64,000 nt of DNA, from positions 496,001 to 560,000 of the forward strand of contig NZ_CP038026.1 of the NCBI RefSeq assembly GCF_004421005.1, in the 5' to 3' direction. The notes under the pieces are model-generated. The model had not been told where the DNA came from. It did not search any database and worked only from the letters and a program-made list of their open reading frames with translations. A program made the translations under genes and the position numbers. Below are positions 38,128-46,951 of this stretch, piece after piece. Each line of letters opens with the position of its first letter. Within the stretch, counting starts at the first letter, position 1. Source of the stretch: Pseudoduganella plicata. GTDB taxonomy: Bacteria; Pseudomonadota; Gammaproteobacteria; Burkholderiales; Burkholderiaceae_D.

Positions 38128-38778
38128 ATGAAACAAGATCCCCGTTTTCCCAACCTCTTCATTACCGACCATCCGCTGATCCAGCACAAGCTCAGCCACA
38201 TGCGCGACAAGGCCACGTCGACCCGCACGTTCCGCGAGCTCCTGAAGGAGATCACACTGCTGATGGGCTACGAGATCACGCGCGACCTGCCGTTGACGAC
38301 GCGCGAAATCGAAACCCCGCTGATGACGGTGGACGCCCCCGTTATCGCCGGCAAGAAGCTGGCCGTCGTGCCGATCCTGCGTGCCGGCATCGGCATGAGC
38401 GACGGCCTGCTGAACCTGGTGCCGTCGGCCCGGGTCGGCCATATCGGCGTGTTCCGCGATCCGGACACCCATCAGCCCGTCGAATACCTCGTGCGCCTGC
38501 CGGACCTGGTCGACCGCATCTTCATCCTGTGCGACCCGATGGTCGCCACCGGCAACTCCGCCGTGCACGCCGTCGACGTGCTGAAAAACCGCGGCGTCGG
38601 CGACGACCAGATCATCTTCCTGGCCCTGGTGGCCGCGCCGGAAGGCATCGAGGTATTCCAGAAGTCCCACCCGAACGTCAAGATCTATTGCGCGTCGCTG
38701 GACTCCCACCTGAACGAGCATGCCTACATCGTGCCGGGCCTGGGCGATGCGGGCGACCGCATCTTCGGCACGAAATAA
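38128..38778 (+). CDS. upp: Uracil phosphoribosyltransferase
   Basis: This 216-residue pyrimidine salvage enzyme joins uracil to PRPP to make UMP. The N-terminal part has the family's [14 protein letters not shown] segment, and the PRPP loop reads [10 protein letters not shown]. The C-terminal [17 protein letters not shown] is the uracil-binding tail. Length and ends match the family. The Hpt gene follows 12 bases downstream. Confidence 0.96.
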   Translation: MKQDPRFPNLFITDHPLIQHKLSHMRDKATSTRTFRELLKEITLLMGYEITRDLPLTTREIETPLMTVDAPVIAGKKLAVVPILRAGIGMSDGLLNLVPSARVGHIGVFRDPDTHQPVEYLVRLPDLVDRIFILCDPMVATGNSAVHAVDVLKNRGVGDDQIIFLALVAAPEGIEVFQKSHPNVKIYCASLDSHLNEHAYIVPGLGDAGDRIFGTK

Positions 38779-38790
38779 GACGGCGACAGG

Positions 38791-39129
38791 ATGGCCACGC
38801 CCGCCGATCCCGGCTACCGCCAGCATTTACAGGTGCTGGCCGACAAATATCGTGCCTCCGTCCCGCAGCGCATGGCGGCGATCGAGGCGGCGCTGCTGGC
38901 GGCCGGCGATACGCCGGGCCCGGGCGCACTGGAAGCGCTGCACGAAAGCCTGCACGCGGTGGCCGGTTCCGCCGGCTCGTTCGGGCTGCGGGCGCTGGGC
39001 GACGAGGCCCGCCGGCTGGAGGGGTTGCTGCGCGAAGCGATGGCGGGAGCGTGGGAGTGGACGGCGATTGTGCCGCAAGTGCGCAGGTATCTGGCGTGGG
39101 CGCAACAGGACCCTGCCGAGCCTTTTTAG
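38791..39129 (+). CDS. Orphan Hpt-domain protein
   Basis: This 112-residue all-helical protein resembles histidine phosphotransfer domains. The likely phospho-site is His55 in LHAVAGSAGSFGL, followed by the conserved Gly-x-Leu pattern. The Lys normally three residues after the His is Ala, so phosphotransfer may be weak or specialised. No kinase or regulator is adjacent. It may be co-transcribed with upp, 12 bases upstream. Confidence 0.65.
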   Translation: MATPADPGYRQHLQVLADKYRASVPQRMAAIEAALLAAGDTPGPGALEALHESLHAVAGSAGSFGLRALGDEARRLEGLLREAMAGAWEWTAIVPQVRRYLAWAQQDPAEPF

Positions 39130-39450
39130 TCTGCGCACGATTGACATATGTCAAACACGGGACATGATTATTGTCTATAGTTACACACATGCCGGGCGAA
39201 GCAGCGACGGAGAGCAACAATAGTGATTCACGGAGGGAATTTTCTTGCCGGGGCTCCACATTTAGCTCGACTTTCGCAAATATTTTCGCAAAAACGTGCT
39301 GAAACCGTGACTCGTGACGTGCTTTTGGCGCCGTATTCGGTATAATGCGGGATCGTTTAGATTCAAGGGTAGTGCAGTTAGTCTGCCATTGCATACTTGC
39401 TTCAAACGATATCACGGGCGCAAGCTCATTTAACTGTAATAGGAATTGTA
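39130..39450 (+). other. Intergenic leader region of the cold-shock gene
   Basis: This 321-base stretch is richer in A/T than its surroundings. It holds a perfect 14-base palindrome TTGACATATGTCAA at 39141-39154, a -10 element TATAAT at 39341-39346, and then about 95 bases of untranslated leader before the cold-shock start. Long structured leaders are typical of cold-shock mRNAs and control their stability. A 40-codon frame at 39223-39345 is not convincing. Confidence 0.55.
39341..39346 (+). promoter_or_regulatory. -10 element of the cold-shock gene
   Basis: TATAAT is a perfect match to the sigma-70 -10 consensus. No good -35 hexamer lies 16-18 bases upstream. A start site near 39353 would give a leader of about 98 bases. 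Confidence 0.6.
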
Positions 39451-39654
39451 ATGGCAACTGGTATCGTAAAATGGTTCAATGATTCGAAGGGTTTTGGCTT
39501 CATCACCCCTGACGAAGGCGGCGAAGATCTGTTCGCTCACTTCTCGGCGATCCAAAGCACCGGCTTCAAATCTCTGCAAGAGAACCAACGCGTATCTTTC
39601 GAAGTGACCGCTGGTCCGAAAGGCAAGCAAGCTTCGAACATTCAGCCTCTGTAA
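39451..39654 (+). CDS. CspA-family cold-shock protein
   Basis: This 67-residue OB-fold protein binds single-stranded RNA and DNA. The RNA-binding motifs KGFGFI and DLFAHF are intact. It acts as an RNA chaperone, and genomes of this group usually carry several paralogues, so no specific letter is given. A strong terminator follows within 22 bases, so it is monocistronic. Confidence 0.95.
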   Translation: MATGIVKWFNDSKGFGFITPDEGGEDLFAHFSAIQSTGFKSLQENQRVSFEVTAGPKGKQASNIQPL

Positions 39655-39675
39655 TACGCTGGATCTAACGAAACA

Positions 39676-39705
39676 AAAAATCCTCGGTTCCCGGGGATTT
39701 TTTTT
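39676..39705 (+). terminator. Rho-independent terminator of the cold-shock gene
   Basis: AAAAATCCTCGG pairs with CCGGGGATTTTT across a TTC loop, with one G-T wobble, and is followed by more T residues. It sits 22 bases after the stop. Confidence 0.9.
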
Positions 39706-40234
39706 GCCCCGACGCCTCCCGCCGCCGCGCCCGTGACAACATCGGGGTCAGGCACAAAAACTGTCACAACCTCGACAGTAACATCGGGCGGCTGACGAGG
39801 TATCTCTCCCGTTGCCGTCGCCGTACAGAACGCCGTGCCCAGGGGCTGCCGATGCGTCGCGCACCGATGCCCATACCAACAGCCGAGCCCCTGTCCACCC
39901 CCGGTCACACGCCGACATGTGCACAAACTCAGCTATAAGACATCGGCCCGACAGCAAGCATGCCGATTGGCACCAGTGACTTGCCCTCGCGCGTCAACTT
40001 CTCCACCGCCCTCGCGTCGTGGATATCTCCTGCATACGTTCGCAACAGCGTCCACCCGCGCCAGTCAGACGAGCAACGTAACAGCCGTGCTTGCGAGCGC
40101 TCCGGCATGTGCCCACGCCCTGGAACCTGGCGCGGCGTTACAGCCAGGTGAAATCAGCCGTTAAGCGGCCGAGTTCCTGTCCCTGTCGGGTGTGACCCAA
40201 CGTGGACACAGACTCGACAATGGGCATGCGCTTC
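39706..40234. other. Gene-poor region between the cold-shock gene and lysR
   Basis: No intact gene is evident over about 530 bases. The composition is less GC-rich and codon bias is lost in all frames. The one recognisable item is a decayed proB fragment at 39929-40108 on the minus strand. The rest looks like eroded sequence. Confidence 0.6.
39929..40108 (-). pseudogene. Decayed fragment resembling the PUA-domain start of glutamate 5-kinase
   Basis: A 59-codon minus-strand frame contains DARAVEKLTREGKSLVPIGM. This matches the ProB segment D-A-G-A-V-x-x-L-x-x-E-GKSLLPIGV that opens the PUA domain, and W plus LL upstream fall at comparable positions. Only about 40 residues are recognisable before a stop, and the kinase domain is absent. 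It is probably a remnant of a duplicated or transferred proB. The match is from memory of the family, not from a search. Confidence 0.5.
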
Positions 40235-41158
40235 TCAAGTGGCACGTATGCCGTCGCCGGCGCCCCAGTACCCGGGCTGCCCATAGGTGCGCCGCAGGAA
40301 GTCGACAAACGCCCGGATGCGTAGCGGCAGGTGGCGTCGTTGCGCGAACACCGCATAAATATCGTTGCCGGGCGCGGCGTAGCTGTCGAGCACGGTTTGC
40401 AGGCGGCCCGCCTCGATATCGCCGCCCACCTCCCACATGGAGCGCCATGCCAGGCCCTTGCCGGCCAGTACCCAGTCGTGCAGCACGGCGCCGTCGTTGC
40501 AGCTCATATTGCCGCCTACCTTCAACGTGACGGTCTTATCACCGTCGAGAAACGTCCAGCCACGCTGGCTGCCGTCGCTGCTGATGGCCATGCAGTTGTG
40601 CCGGGCAAGGTCGTCCAGTGTCGCCGGCACGCCGTGCCGCTTCAGGTAGGCGGGCGTGGCGACGACGACGCGGTGGTTGTCCGCCAGCTTCACGCTGACG
40701 AGGTTCGAGTCGGAGAGGCTGGCGATGCGGATCGCCACGTCGACGCCTTCGCCGATCAGGTCGACGACACGATCGTTCAGATTCAGGGTAACGGTCACGT
40801 CGCGGTGCTCGGCCACGAACGACGGAACCAGCGGCGCCACGTGCTGGCGCCCGAAGCCGGCCGGTGCGGAGATCAGCAGGTGTCCGGTGGCACGCGCGCT
40901 GCGTTCCGACACGGCCGCTTCGGCCGACTCCAGCTCCGCCAGGATGCGCTGACAATCCTCCAGGAAGGCGGCGCCCTCGTCGGTTAGCGCCAGCTTGCGC
41001 GTGGTACGCTGTAGCAGCTTGACGCCCAGGCGCGCTTCCAGCGCGTCCAGGCGGCGGCCGATCATGGCCGGCGCGATGCCCTCGGCGCGGGCGGCGGCAG
41101 ACAGGCTGCCGCGGGCCACGACTTCGACGAATGTGGAAATCTGTCTGAACTGTCCCAT
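40235..41158 (-). CDS. LysR-family transcriptional regulator
   Basis: This 307-residue regulator has an N-terminal winged helix-turn-helix (residues 1-60, FVEVVARGSLSAAARAEG, then IGRRLDALEARLGVKLL). A LysR substrate-binding domain follows from about residue 90 (CrgA-like subgroup, with SFVAEHRDVTVTLNL). The ATG at 41158 has GGAG upstream and gives the family-typical start MGQFRQISTF. An ATG five codons earlier lacks a ribosome-binding site. It is divergent from malate synthase and may control it; the inducer is unknown. Confidence 0.88.
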   Translation of the reverse strand: MGQFRQISTFVEVVARGSLSAAARAEGIAPAMIGRRLDALEARLGVKLLQRTTRKLALTDEGAAFLEDCQRILAELESAEAAVSERSARATGHLLISAPAGFGRQHVAPLVPSFVAEHRDVTVTLNLNDRVVDLIGEGVDVAIRIASLSDSNLVSVKLADNHRVVVATPAYLKRHGVPATLDDLARHNCMAISSDGSQRGWTFLDGDKTVTLKVGGNMSCNDGAVLHDWVLAGKGLAWRSMWEVGGDIEAGRLQTVLDSYAAPGNDIYAVFAQRRHLPLRIRAFVDFLRRTYGQPGYWGAGDGIRAT

Positions 41159-41210
41159 GCGATACGGCTCCATCTATGACAAAAACGCACAGATGAAGTG
41201 ATTAATTGTC

Positions 41211-41240
41211 TTGTTTACATAAGTGTTTAGTCAATATACT
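41211..41240 (+). promoter_or_regulatory. Sigma-70-type promoter of malate synthase
   Basis: TTGTTT at 41211-41216 and TATACT at 41235-41240 are separated by 18 bases in an AT-rich stretch between the divergent lysR and aceB genes. The region also contains A/T-rich half-sites that a LysR protein could use. Confidence 0.6.
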
Positions 41241-41293
41241 GGAAAACAAGTGCATTGCACATCCGGATTGCAACCCCTCTTCAGGAGAATGAC

Positions 41294-42883
41294 ATGCGTA
41301 TTACCTTACCGCCAGGAATGGAAATTATAGGTGACATCGCGCCTAGCTACGAACGCGTGCTGACGCCGGAAGCGCTGGCGCTGGTGGCGAAGCTGTCGCG
41401 TGAATTCGAGCCGCGCCGGCAGCAACTACTGGCGGCCCGCACCGAACGTGCCCGCCGGCTGGATGCGGGCGAGCGGCCCGACTTCCTGCCCGAGACGGCG
41501 CATATCCGCGCCGGTGACTGGAAGATCGCGCCGATACCGGAGGCGCTGGAATGCCGCCGCGTCGAGATCACCGGGCCCGTCGAGCGCAAGATGGTCATCA
41601 ATGCGCTCAATTCTGGTGCGGACAGCTATATGACGGACTTTGAGGACTCGAATACGCCGAACTGGCGCAACCAGATCGACGGCCAGATCAATATGATGGA
41701 CGCCGTGCGCAAGACCATTGCGCTGGAACAGAACGGCAAATCGTACAAGCTGAACGACAAGACGGCAACGCTGGTCGTACGTCCGCGCGGCTGGCACCTG
41801 GACGAAAAGCACGTGCTGGTGGATGGCAAGCGCGTCTCCGGCGGCGTCTTCGATTTCGCGCTGTTCATGTTCCATAACGCCCGCGAGCAGCTGGCCCGCG
41901 GCGCCGGCCCGTACTTCTACCTGCCGAAGATGGAGTCGCACCTGGAAGCGCGGCTGTGGAACGATATTTTCGTCATGACGCAAGAGGAGCTGGGCCTGCC
42001 GCAAGGCACCGTCAAGGCCACCGTGCTGATCGAAACCATCCTGGCCGCTTTTGAAATGGACGAGATCCTGTACGAGCTGCGCGAACACAGCGCCGGCCTG
42101 AACGCGGGCCGCTGGGATTACATCTTCAGCTGCATCAAGAAGTTCAAGCTGGACAAGGAGTTCTGCCTGGCCGACCGGCCGAAGGTGACGATGACGGCGC
42201 CGTTCATGCGCGCCTATGCGCTGCTGCTGCTCAAGACCTGCCACAAGCGCGGCGCGCCGGCGATCGGTGGCATGTCCGCGCTGATCCCGATCAAGAACGA
42301 TCCGGAGAAGAACGAGGTCGCCATGGGCGGCGTGCGCAACGACAAGGCACGCGACGCCACCGACGGTTACGACGGCGGCTGGGTCGCCCATCCGGGCCTG
42401 GTCGAGCTGGCGATGACGGAATTTACGAAAGTGCTGGGCGATGCCCCGAACCAGATCGGCAAGCAGCGTCCGGACGTCGAAGTGACGGCCGCCGACCTGC
42501 TGAACTTCCAGCCGGAGACGCCGATCACGGAAGGGGGCCTGCGCTACAACATCAATGTCGGCATCCACTACCTGGGCAGCTGGCTGGGTGGCAATGGCTG
42601 CGTGCCCATCCACAACCTGATGGAAGACGCGGCGACGGCGGAGATCAGCCGTTCCCAGGTATGGCAATGGATCCGCTCCGACAAGGGCGTGCTGGAAGAC
42701 GGCCGCAAGGTCACGGCCGGGATGGTGCGCGCCATGATCGCGGAAGAGTTGCCGAAAGTGCAGGGCGCCGCGCCGGATGGCGCCAGCCCGAACTATGCCC
42801 GCGCCGCGACCATCTTCGAGCAGATGTCCACGTCCGACCAGTTTGCCGAGTTCCTCACGCTGCCGCTGTACGAGGAGATCTGA
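41294..42883 (+). CDS. aceB: Malate synthase A
   Basis: This 529-residue enzyme condenses glyoxylate with acetyl-CoA to malate in the glyoxylate shunt. Motifs include VRPRGWHLDEKH, the metal-site segment LIETILAAFEMDEILYELREHSAG (split here across strands) and GRWDYIFS. SWLGGNGCVPIHNLMEDAATAE near residue 445 is also a family block. AGGAG before the ATG at 41294 fixes the start, and length matches form A. Isocitrate lyase is not in the window. Confidence 0.95.
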   Translation: MRITLPPGMEIIGDIAPSYERVLTPEALALVAKLSREFEPRRQQLLAARTERARRLDAGERPDFLPETAHIRAGDWKIAPIPEALECRRVEITGPVERKMVINALNSGADSYMTDFEDSNTPNWRNQIDGQINMMDAVRKTIALEQNGKSYKLNDKTATLVVRPRGWHLDEKHVLVDGKRVSGGVFDFALFMFHNAREQLARGAGPYFYLPKMESHLEARLWNDIFVMTQEELGLPQGTVKATVLIETILAAFEMDEILYELREHSAGLNAGRWDYIFSCIKKFKLDKEFCLADRPKVTMTAPFMRAYALLLLKTCHKRGAPAIGGMSALIPIKNDPEKNEVAMGGVRNDKARDATDGYDGGWVAHPGLVELAMTEFTKVLGDAPNQIGKQRPDVEVTAADLLNFQPETPITEGGLRYNINVGIHYLGSWLGGNGCVPIHNLMEDAATAEISRSQVWQWIRSDKGVLEDGRKVTAGMVRAMIAEELPKVQGAAPDGASPNYARAATIFEQMSTSDQFAEFLTLPLYEEI

Positions 42884-42932
42884 CAGGACCGGCGCCTGAG
42901 CTGCGCCGTCAGGTGCCTGTCCGCGATCGTCT

Positions 42933-42957
42933 GCCGCCGGTCTCTGTCGCCGGCGGC
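42933..42957. terminator. GC-rich hairpin between convergent aceB and HCCA isomerase genes
   Basis: GCCGCCGG and CCGGCGGC pair across a nine-base loop in the 77-base gap between two convergent genes. No T-tract follows, so termination is only a guess. Confidence 0.35.
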
Positions 42958-42960
42958 GCC

Positions 42961-43608
42961 TCAGAGGCTGCGCTGCGCCAGCGCCGGCCGCGCCAGGAAC
43001 TCCTTCAGCCGCGCCTCGTCGACGCGATGCCCGCCGATCCGGCGCAGCAGCGCGTCGATGCGGTCGGCCCCCCAGAACAGCTCGTTCTGGTAGGCAAATG
43101 TCGGCACGCCGAAGACGCCGCGGGCGATGGCCTCGTCGGTGGCGGCGATCAACGCCCCCTTGATGTCGGGCGTCGCGGCGGCAGCCTGCAGTGCCTCGCC
43201 GTTCAGGTCGCATTCCTTCGCCACCTGGCGCAGCACGGCCGCGTCCGAAATATCCAGTCCCTTTTCCCAGCAGGACTGCGCCAGCCCGAAGGCAAAACGC
43301 TTGCGGCTCGACGGTGATGGAATGGCCGTGCACATGCGCAAGGCCAGCAGGGGATTGAAGGGGTGGCCGGGCGGACCCTTGAACGTCAGTCCCTGCACAT
43401 CGGCAAGGCGCATCACGTCGCGGAAGGTCTGCTCGCGCTTGGCCGGTATCTCGGCCGGGCCCTTGGTGCCGTGCGCCTTCAGCAGGCCGGCAAACAGCAC
43501 GGGTTCGACCGATACGTACACGCCCGTCGCTTCGATGCGGGCTATCTGTTTGGTTGCCAGCCAGACGAACGGGCTGACAGGATCGTAGTAAAAAGGGACG
43601 GTCTCCAT
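42961..43608 (-). CDS. 2-hydroxychromene-2-carboxylate isomerase / DsbA-like thioredoxin-fold protein
   Basis: This 215-residue protein belongs to the kappa-class GST / HCCA isomerase group. It starts YYDPVSPFVW, with the active Ser where DsbA has Cys, and has FGVPTFAYQNELFWGADRID near the C-terminus, which holds the cis-Pro. HCCA isomerases use glutathione in naphthalene breakdown, but no other such genes are present. A general glutathione-linked role is more likely. It follows gloB by 24 bases on the same strand, and GloB also acts on glutathione thioesters. Confidence 0.85.
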   Translation of the reverse strand: METVPFYYDPVSPFVWLATKQIARIEATGVYVSVEPVLFAGLLKAHGTKGPAEIPAKREQTFRDVMRLADVQGLTFKGPPGHPFNPLLALRMCTAIPSPSSRKRFAFGLAQSCWEKGLDISDAAVLRQVAKECDLNGEALQAAAATPDIKGALIAATDEAIARGVFGVPTFAYQNELFWGADRIDALLRRIGGHRVDEARLKEFLARPALAQRSL

Positions 43609-43632
43609 GATGTCCTTCGTGTCATAAGTCAG

Positions 43633-44478
43633 TCAGAAGGTATTTTTCCACTGGCGTAGTGCGGCAAAGACGGCCAGCGGCGGCGCACCCGGTGCCACCT
43701 TGTCGGCCTGCGCCAGCGTCTCTGCAATACTGTGTTCGCGGTAGCGCACGAAAGGATTGGTCGCGCGTTCCAGCGCGATGGTGCTGGGCACCGTCGGCAG
43801 GCCCCGCTCGCGCTTGGCCGATTCCGCCACGATACGGTCGGCCAGCGCCGCGTTGCCCGGATCGACCGCCGCGGCAAAGCGCAGGTTCGACAGCGTGTAT
43901 TCATGCGCGCAGAACACCTGCGTGGACGGCGCCAGGGCGGCCAGCTTGTCCAGAGACGCCGCCATCTGTTCCGGCGTGCCTTCGAAAAGACGGCCGCAAC
44001 CGCCTGCAAACAGCGTGTCGCCGCAGAACAGCATCGGCGCCGCACCGTCGCACGCGTAAGCGATATGGCCGCGCGTGTGGCCCGGCACGTCCAGCACCGT
44101 CAGCGTCAGGTCGAGGCCCGGCACATCGACAACGTCGCCCTCCGCCAGCGGCCGTGTAACGGCGGCAATGCCGTCGCCGGCCGGCCCGAACACGGGAATC
44201 GGCGCGTGGATCGCTGTGGCGTCGCCCGACAGCTGCGATGCGTGCTCCAACAACTGCGGAACACCCCCAATGTGGTCAGCATGGTGGTGGGTGAGTAGAA
44301 TGGCGGTAAGGGTCAGGCCGTGACGCTCGAGGGCGGCAAGGACCGGGGCGGCGTCGCCGGGGTCGACGATGGCCGCGTGGCGGCCATCATGGATCAGCCA
44401 CAGGTAGTTGTCGTTGAACGCCGGAACGGCCAGCACTTGCAACGGCGTTTGCACGGGCATCTGCAGGGGTTTTGTCAT
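43633..44478 (-). CDS. gloB: Hydroxyacylglutathione hydrolase (glyoxalase II)
   Basis: This 281-residue metallo-beta-lactamase-fold enzyme splits S-lactoylglutathione in methylglyoxal detoxification. The start region [14 protein letters not shown] and the metal motif [11 protein letters not shown] are diagnostic. [17 protein letters not shown] and [13 protein letters not shown] supply the remaining ligands and substrate contacts. ATG codons at 44478 and 44460 are both possible, and the second gives a more usual length. It is divergent from the methyltransferase gene, as in E. coli. Confidence 0.94.
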   Translation of the reverse strand: MTKPLQMPVQTPLQVLAVPAFNDNYLWLIHDGRHAAIVDPGDAAPVLAALERHGLTLTAILLTHHHADHIGGVPQLLEHASQLSGDATAIHAPIPVFGPAGDGIAAVTRPLAEGDVVDVPGLDLTLTVLDVPGHTRGHIAYACDGAAPMLFCGDTLFAGGCGRLFEGTPEQMAASLDKLAALAPSTQVFCAHEYTLSNLRFAAAVDPGNAALADRIVAESAKRERGLPTVPSTIALERATNPFVRYREHSIAETLAQADKVAPGAPPLAVFAALRQWKNTF

Positions 44479-44496
44479 CGGTTCTGAAGGGAACGC

Positions 44497-45321
44497 ATGG
44501 ATAGCGCAACATCTGAAAAATCCATTATAGCGCTGGACAGCTGGCTGCAAACGCCGGCCGGTGCGTACGTGCGCGCCTGGGAACAGCGCCTGCTCGATGA
44601 GCTGACGGCCGACATCTTCGGCTTCAACGCGCTGCAGATCGGCACGCCGCAGATCGACGCACTGGCCGCCAGCCGCATGCCCAACAAATGGCTGGCGGAC
44701 ACCCGGCTGCAGCGGGGGACGCCGCCAGCGACGGCCCGGTCCGCCACGTTGTCGTTCGACGCCAGCGAGCTGCCGTTTGCCTCGCAGAGCCTGGACCTGG
44801 TCGTATTGCCGCACGTGCTGGAGTTCGCCGCCGAGCCGCACCAGGTGCTGCGCGAAGTAGAGCGCGTGCTGATTCCCGAAGGCCAGCTGATCATCTGCGG
44901 CTTCAATCCGGCCAGCCTGTGGGGGCTGCGCAAGATGACGGCGCGCATCACCGGCGCCCACTATCTGCCGGAGGCCGGCGAGCTCATTTCCATGCCCCGC
45001 ATTAAAGACTGGTTAAAATTGCTGAACATGGGCGTCAGCCACAGCCATTTCGGCTGCTACGCGCCCGCCTGCCGCACCGAGCCATGGCTGGCCCGTTACG
45101 CGTTCATGGACCGGGCGGGCACGCGCTGGTGGCCATATTTCGGTGCGGTCTACGTTGTCCAGTCCATCAAGCGGGTCAAGGGCATGCGGCTGATCGGGCC
45201 GGCATGGAGCAAGAAGTCGGGCAAGGCGCCTGTCGCCGTACCGGCCGCGAACAAACATGAAGAGCCCGTTGCACGGGGAACCATTTCCGTTTTAGAGAGT
45301 CAGAAGTCAAGCGATGGGTAA
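44497..45321 (+). CDS. SAM-dependent methyltransferase (YafS-like)
   Basis: This 274-residue class I methyltransferase has a shortened SAM pocket. [27 protein letters not shown] carries the motif II-III region (quoted in parts: [12 protein letters not shown]), and [11 protein letters not shown] follows. The usual Gly-rich motif I is degenerate. It occupies the same position as E. coli yafS between gloB and rnhA, so it is a conserved neighbour. The substrate is unknown. Its stop overlaps the rnhA frame by eight bases. Confidence 0.85.
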   Translation: MDSATSEKSIIALDSWLQTPAGAYVRAWEQRLLDELTADIFGFNALQIGTPQIDALAASRMPNKWLADTRLQRGTPPATARSATLSFDASELPFASQSLDLVVLPHVLEFAAEPHQVLREVERVLIPEGQLIICGFNPASLWGLRKMTARITGAHYLPEAGELISMPRIKDWLKLLNMGVSHSHFGCYAPACRTEPWLARYAFMDRAGTRWWPYFGAVYVVQSIKRVKGMRLIGPAWSKKSGKAPVAVPAANKHEEPVARGTISVLESQKSSDG

Positions 45322-45814
45322 AGAAGCGATGCAAGAAGAGATGAACGCCGCGATGCGCGCAGTGGACACGGTATTGGACCGGGTCGAGATTTTCACGGAC
45401 GGCGCTTGCAAGGGCAATCCCGGCACGGGCGGCTGGGGCGCCCTGATGGTGGCCGCCGGCGCCGAGAAGGAATTGTTTGGCGGCGAACTGAACACCACCA
45501 ATAACCGCATGGAGTTGCAGGCCGTGATCGAATCGCTGAGGGCGCTGAAGCGTCCGTGCGAAGTGGTGCTGCACACGGACAGCCAGTACGTGCAGAAGGG
45601 GATCAGCGAATGGATCCACGGCTGGAAAGCCCGTGGCTGGCGCACGTCCACGAAGGAGCCCGTCAAGAACGCGGACCTGTGGCAGGCGCTCGACGCGGCG
45701 CAGGCCGTGCACCGCGTGGACTGGCGCTGGGTACGCGGCCACAACGGTCACCCGGGCAACGAACGGGCCGACATGCTGGCCAACCGCGGCGTCGAGCTTG
45801 TGCGTCGCAAATAA
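45314..45814 (+). CDS. rnhA: Ribonuclease HI
   Basis: This enzyme cuts the RNA strand of RNA-DNA hybrids. The catalytic acids are in [27 protein letters not shown] and NERADMLAN, and WKARGWRT forms the basic handle. The frame from 45314 gives 166 residues with about 23 extra N-terminal residues compared with E. coli. Starts at 45329 or 45341 are also plausible. It is coupled to the methyltransferase and followed by dnaQ, the usual order. Confidence 0.95.
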   Translation: MGKEAMQEEMNAAMRAVDTVLDRVEIFTDGACKGNPGTGGWGALMVAAGAEKELFGGELNTTNNRMELQAVIESLRALKRPCEVVLHTDSQYVQKGISEWIHGWKARGWRTSTKEPVKNADLWQALDAAQAVHRVDWRWVRGHNGHPGNERADMLANRGVELVRRK

Positions 45815-45840
45815 CCCGCCCGGTTTCCCGTGCCGCGCTT

Positions 45841-45849
45841 TGCTATACT
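45841..45849 (+). promoter_or_regulatory. Extended -10 promoter of dnaQ
   Basis: TGCTATACT has a TG one base before a TATACT -10 hexamer and lies 31 bases before the dnaQ start, in the 65-base gap after rnhA. No clear -35 is seen, as is common for extended -10 promoters. Confidence 0.45.
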
Positions 45850-45879
45850 GCGCGGCTGTTTTCCTTACTTCAAGAATCC

Positions 45880-46581
45880 ATGCGTCAGATCGTTCTCGAT
45901 ACCGAAACCACCGGCATCAACCCCAAGCTGGGCAACCGCGTCATTGAAATCGGTTGCGTCGAACTGGTCGACCGCAAGCTGACCGGCAACAACTTTCACC
46001 GCTATATCAACCCGGACCGCGATTCGGAAGAGGGCGCGCTGGCGGTGCACGGCCTGACCACCGAGTTCCTCAGCGACAAGCCGCGCTTCCATGAAATCGC
46101 CGCGGAGCTGCGCGACTACATCCAGGGCGCCGAAGTCATCATCCACAACGCGCCGTTCGACCTGGGGTTCCTGAACCACGAGTACCGCGCGCTGAACATG
46201 CCGCCGTTCGACGACTACATCAACGGCGTCATCGACACGCTGGTGCAGGCCAAGGAGCTGCGCCCCGGCAAGCGCAACTCGCTGGACGCGCTGTGCGACT
46301 TCTACGGCATCTCCAACGCCCACCGCAAGCTGCACGGCGCGCTGCTGGACGCGGAGCTGCTGGCGGACGTCTATCTCTCCATGACGCGCGGCCAGAACAG
46401 CCTGGGCATGGACATCGAGGAAGAGCAGTCCGCCGGCGGCATCGAGCTGGAACAGGTGGCACTGGCTGAGATCCTGGTCGTACGCGCATCCGGCGACGAA
46501 CTGGCCGCGCACGAGGAATTGTTGAACGGCCTCGACAAGGCAATGAAAGGAACTTGCATCTGGCGTACGCCGGTTGCCTGA
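45880..46581 (+). CDS. dnaQ: DNA polymerase III epsilon subunit (proofreading exonuclease)
   Basis: This 233-residue protein is the 3'-5' exonuclease of the replicase core. The three Exo motifs are present: VLDTETTGIN (ExoI), IIHNAPFDLGFLN (ExoII) and HGALLDAELLADVYL (ExoIII, HxAxxD type). The C-terminal 50 residues should bind the alpha subunit. ATG at 45880 gives the typical start MRQIVLDTETTG. Confidence 0.96.
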   Translation: MRQIVLDTETTGINPKLGNRVIEIGCVELVDRKLTGNNFHRYINPDRDSEEGALAVHGLTTEFLSDKPRFHEIAAELRDYIQGAEVIIHNAPFDLGFLNHEYRALNMPPFDDYINGVIDTLVQAKELRPGKRNSLDALCDFYGISNAHRKLHGALLDAELLADVYLSMTRGQNSLGMDIEEEQSAGGIELEQVALAEILVVRASGDELAAHEELLNGLDKAMKGTCIWRTPVA

Positions 46582-46627
46582 TCGCCCTTGACGCGGCGCA
46601 AGTCGGTCCCTATAATAATGCTTCTTC

Positions 46628-46702
46628 GGGAGGTTAGCTCAGGGGTAGAGCACTGCATTCACACTGCAGGGGTCGCAAGTTCGAAACTTGCACTTCCCAC
46701 CA
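46628..46702 (+). tRNA. tRNA-Val (anticodon CAC)
   Basis: All four arms fold. The acceptor is GGGAGGT / ACTTCCC with one G-T pair and the D arm is GCTC / GAGC. The anticodon stem CTGCA / TGCAG has loop TTCACAC, so the anticodon is CAC at 46660-46662, and the T arm GCAAG / CTTGC has loop TTCGAAA. CCA is encoded. It reads the valine codon GUG. A terminator follows directly. Confidence 0.96.
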
Positions 46703-46711
46703 GGATTCATG

Positions 46712-46743
46712 AAAAAGCCCGCAACGGTTGTTGCGGGCTTTTT
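46712..46743 (+). terminator. Rho-independent terminator after tRNA-Val
   Basis: AAAAAGCCCGCAAC pairs with GTTGCGGGCTTTTT across a GGTT loop, ending in a T-tract ten bases after the tRNA. Confidence 0.92.
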
Positions 46744-46951
46744 GCATTGGAGCGGCGCACCGTCCGCTCGAAGTTCCGGTGCGGCGGGATCTTCAGGCCG
46801 CCGAAGCGGCTGCCGGCGCACGCGGCCCATCCGCAATTGGCCCGGCAAGAGGCCCCCGCCGCCGATGGAACCGCCCCGGGGCCGACGGCGACAGAAGCGT
46901 GAGCTCAACTTTCAGGGACCGCGGGTCTTGCTCATCTTCCGGAAGACCACC

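Noticed and set aside
36723-39167. A plus-strand frame of 814 codons over aidB and upp
   Set aside because: It is out of frame with both real genes, crosses their boundary and has Arg/Gly/Ala-rich composition typical of a shadow.
39223-39345. A 40-codon frame starting GTG before the cold-shock gene
   Set aside because: A GGAG site is weakly placed upstream, but the stop codon lies inside the cold-shock -10 element and the sequence matches nothing I know. Chance is more likely.
41426-43333. A minus-strand frame of 635 codons over malate synthase
   Set aside because: It is antisense to aceB and crosses into the isomerase gene; no motifs are present.
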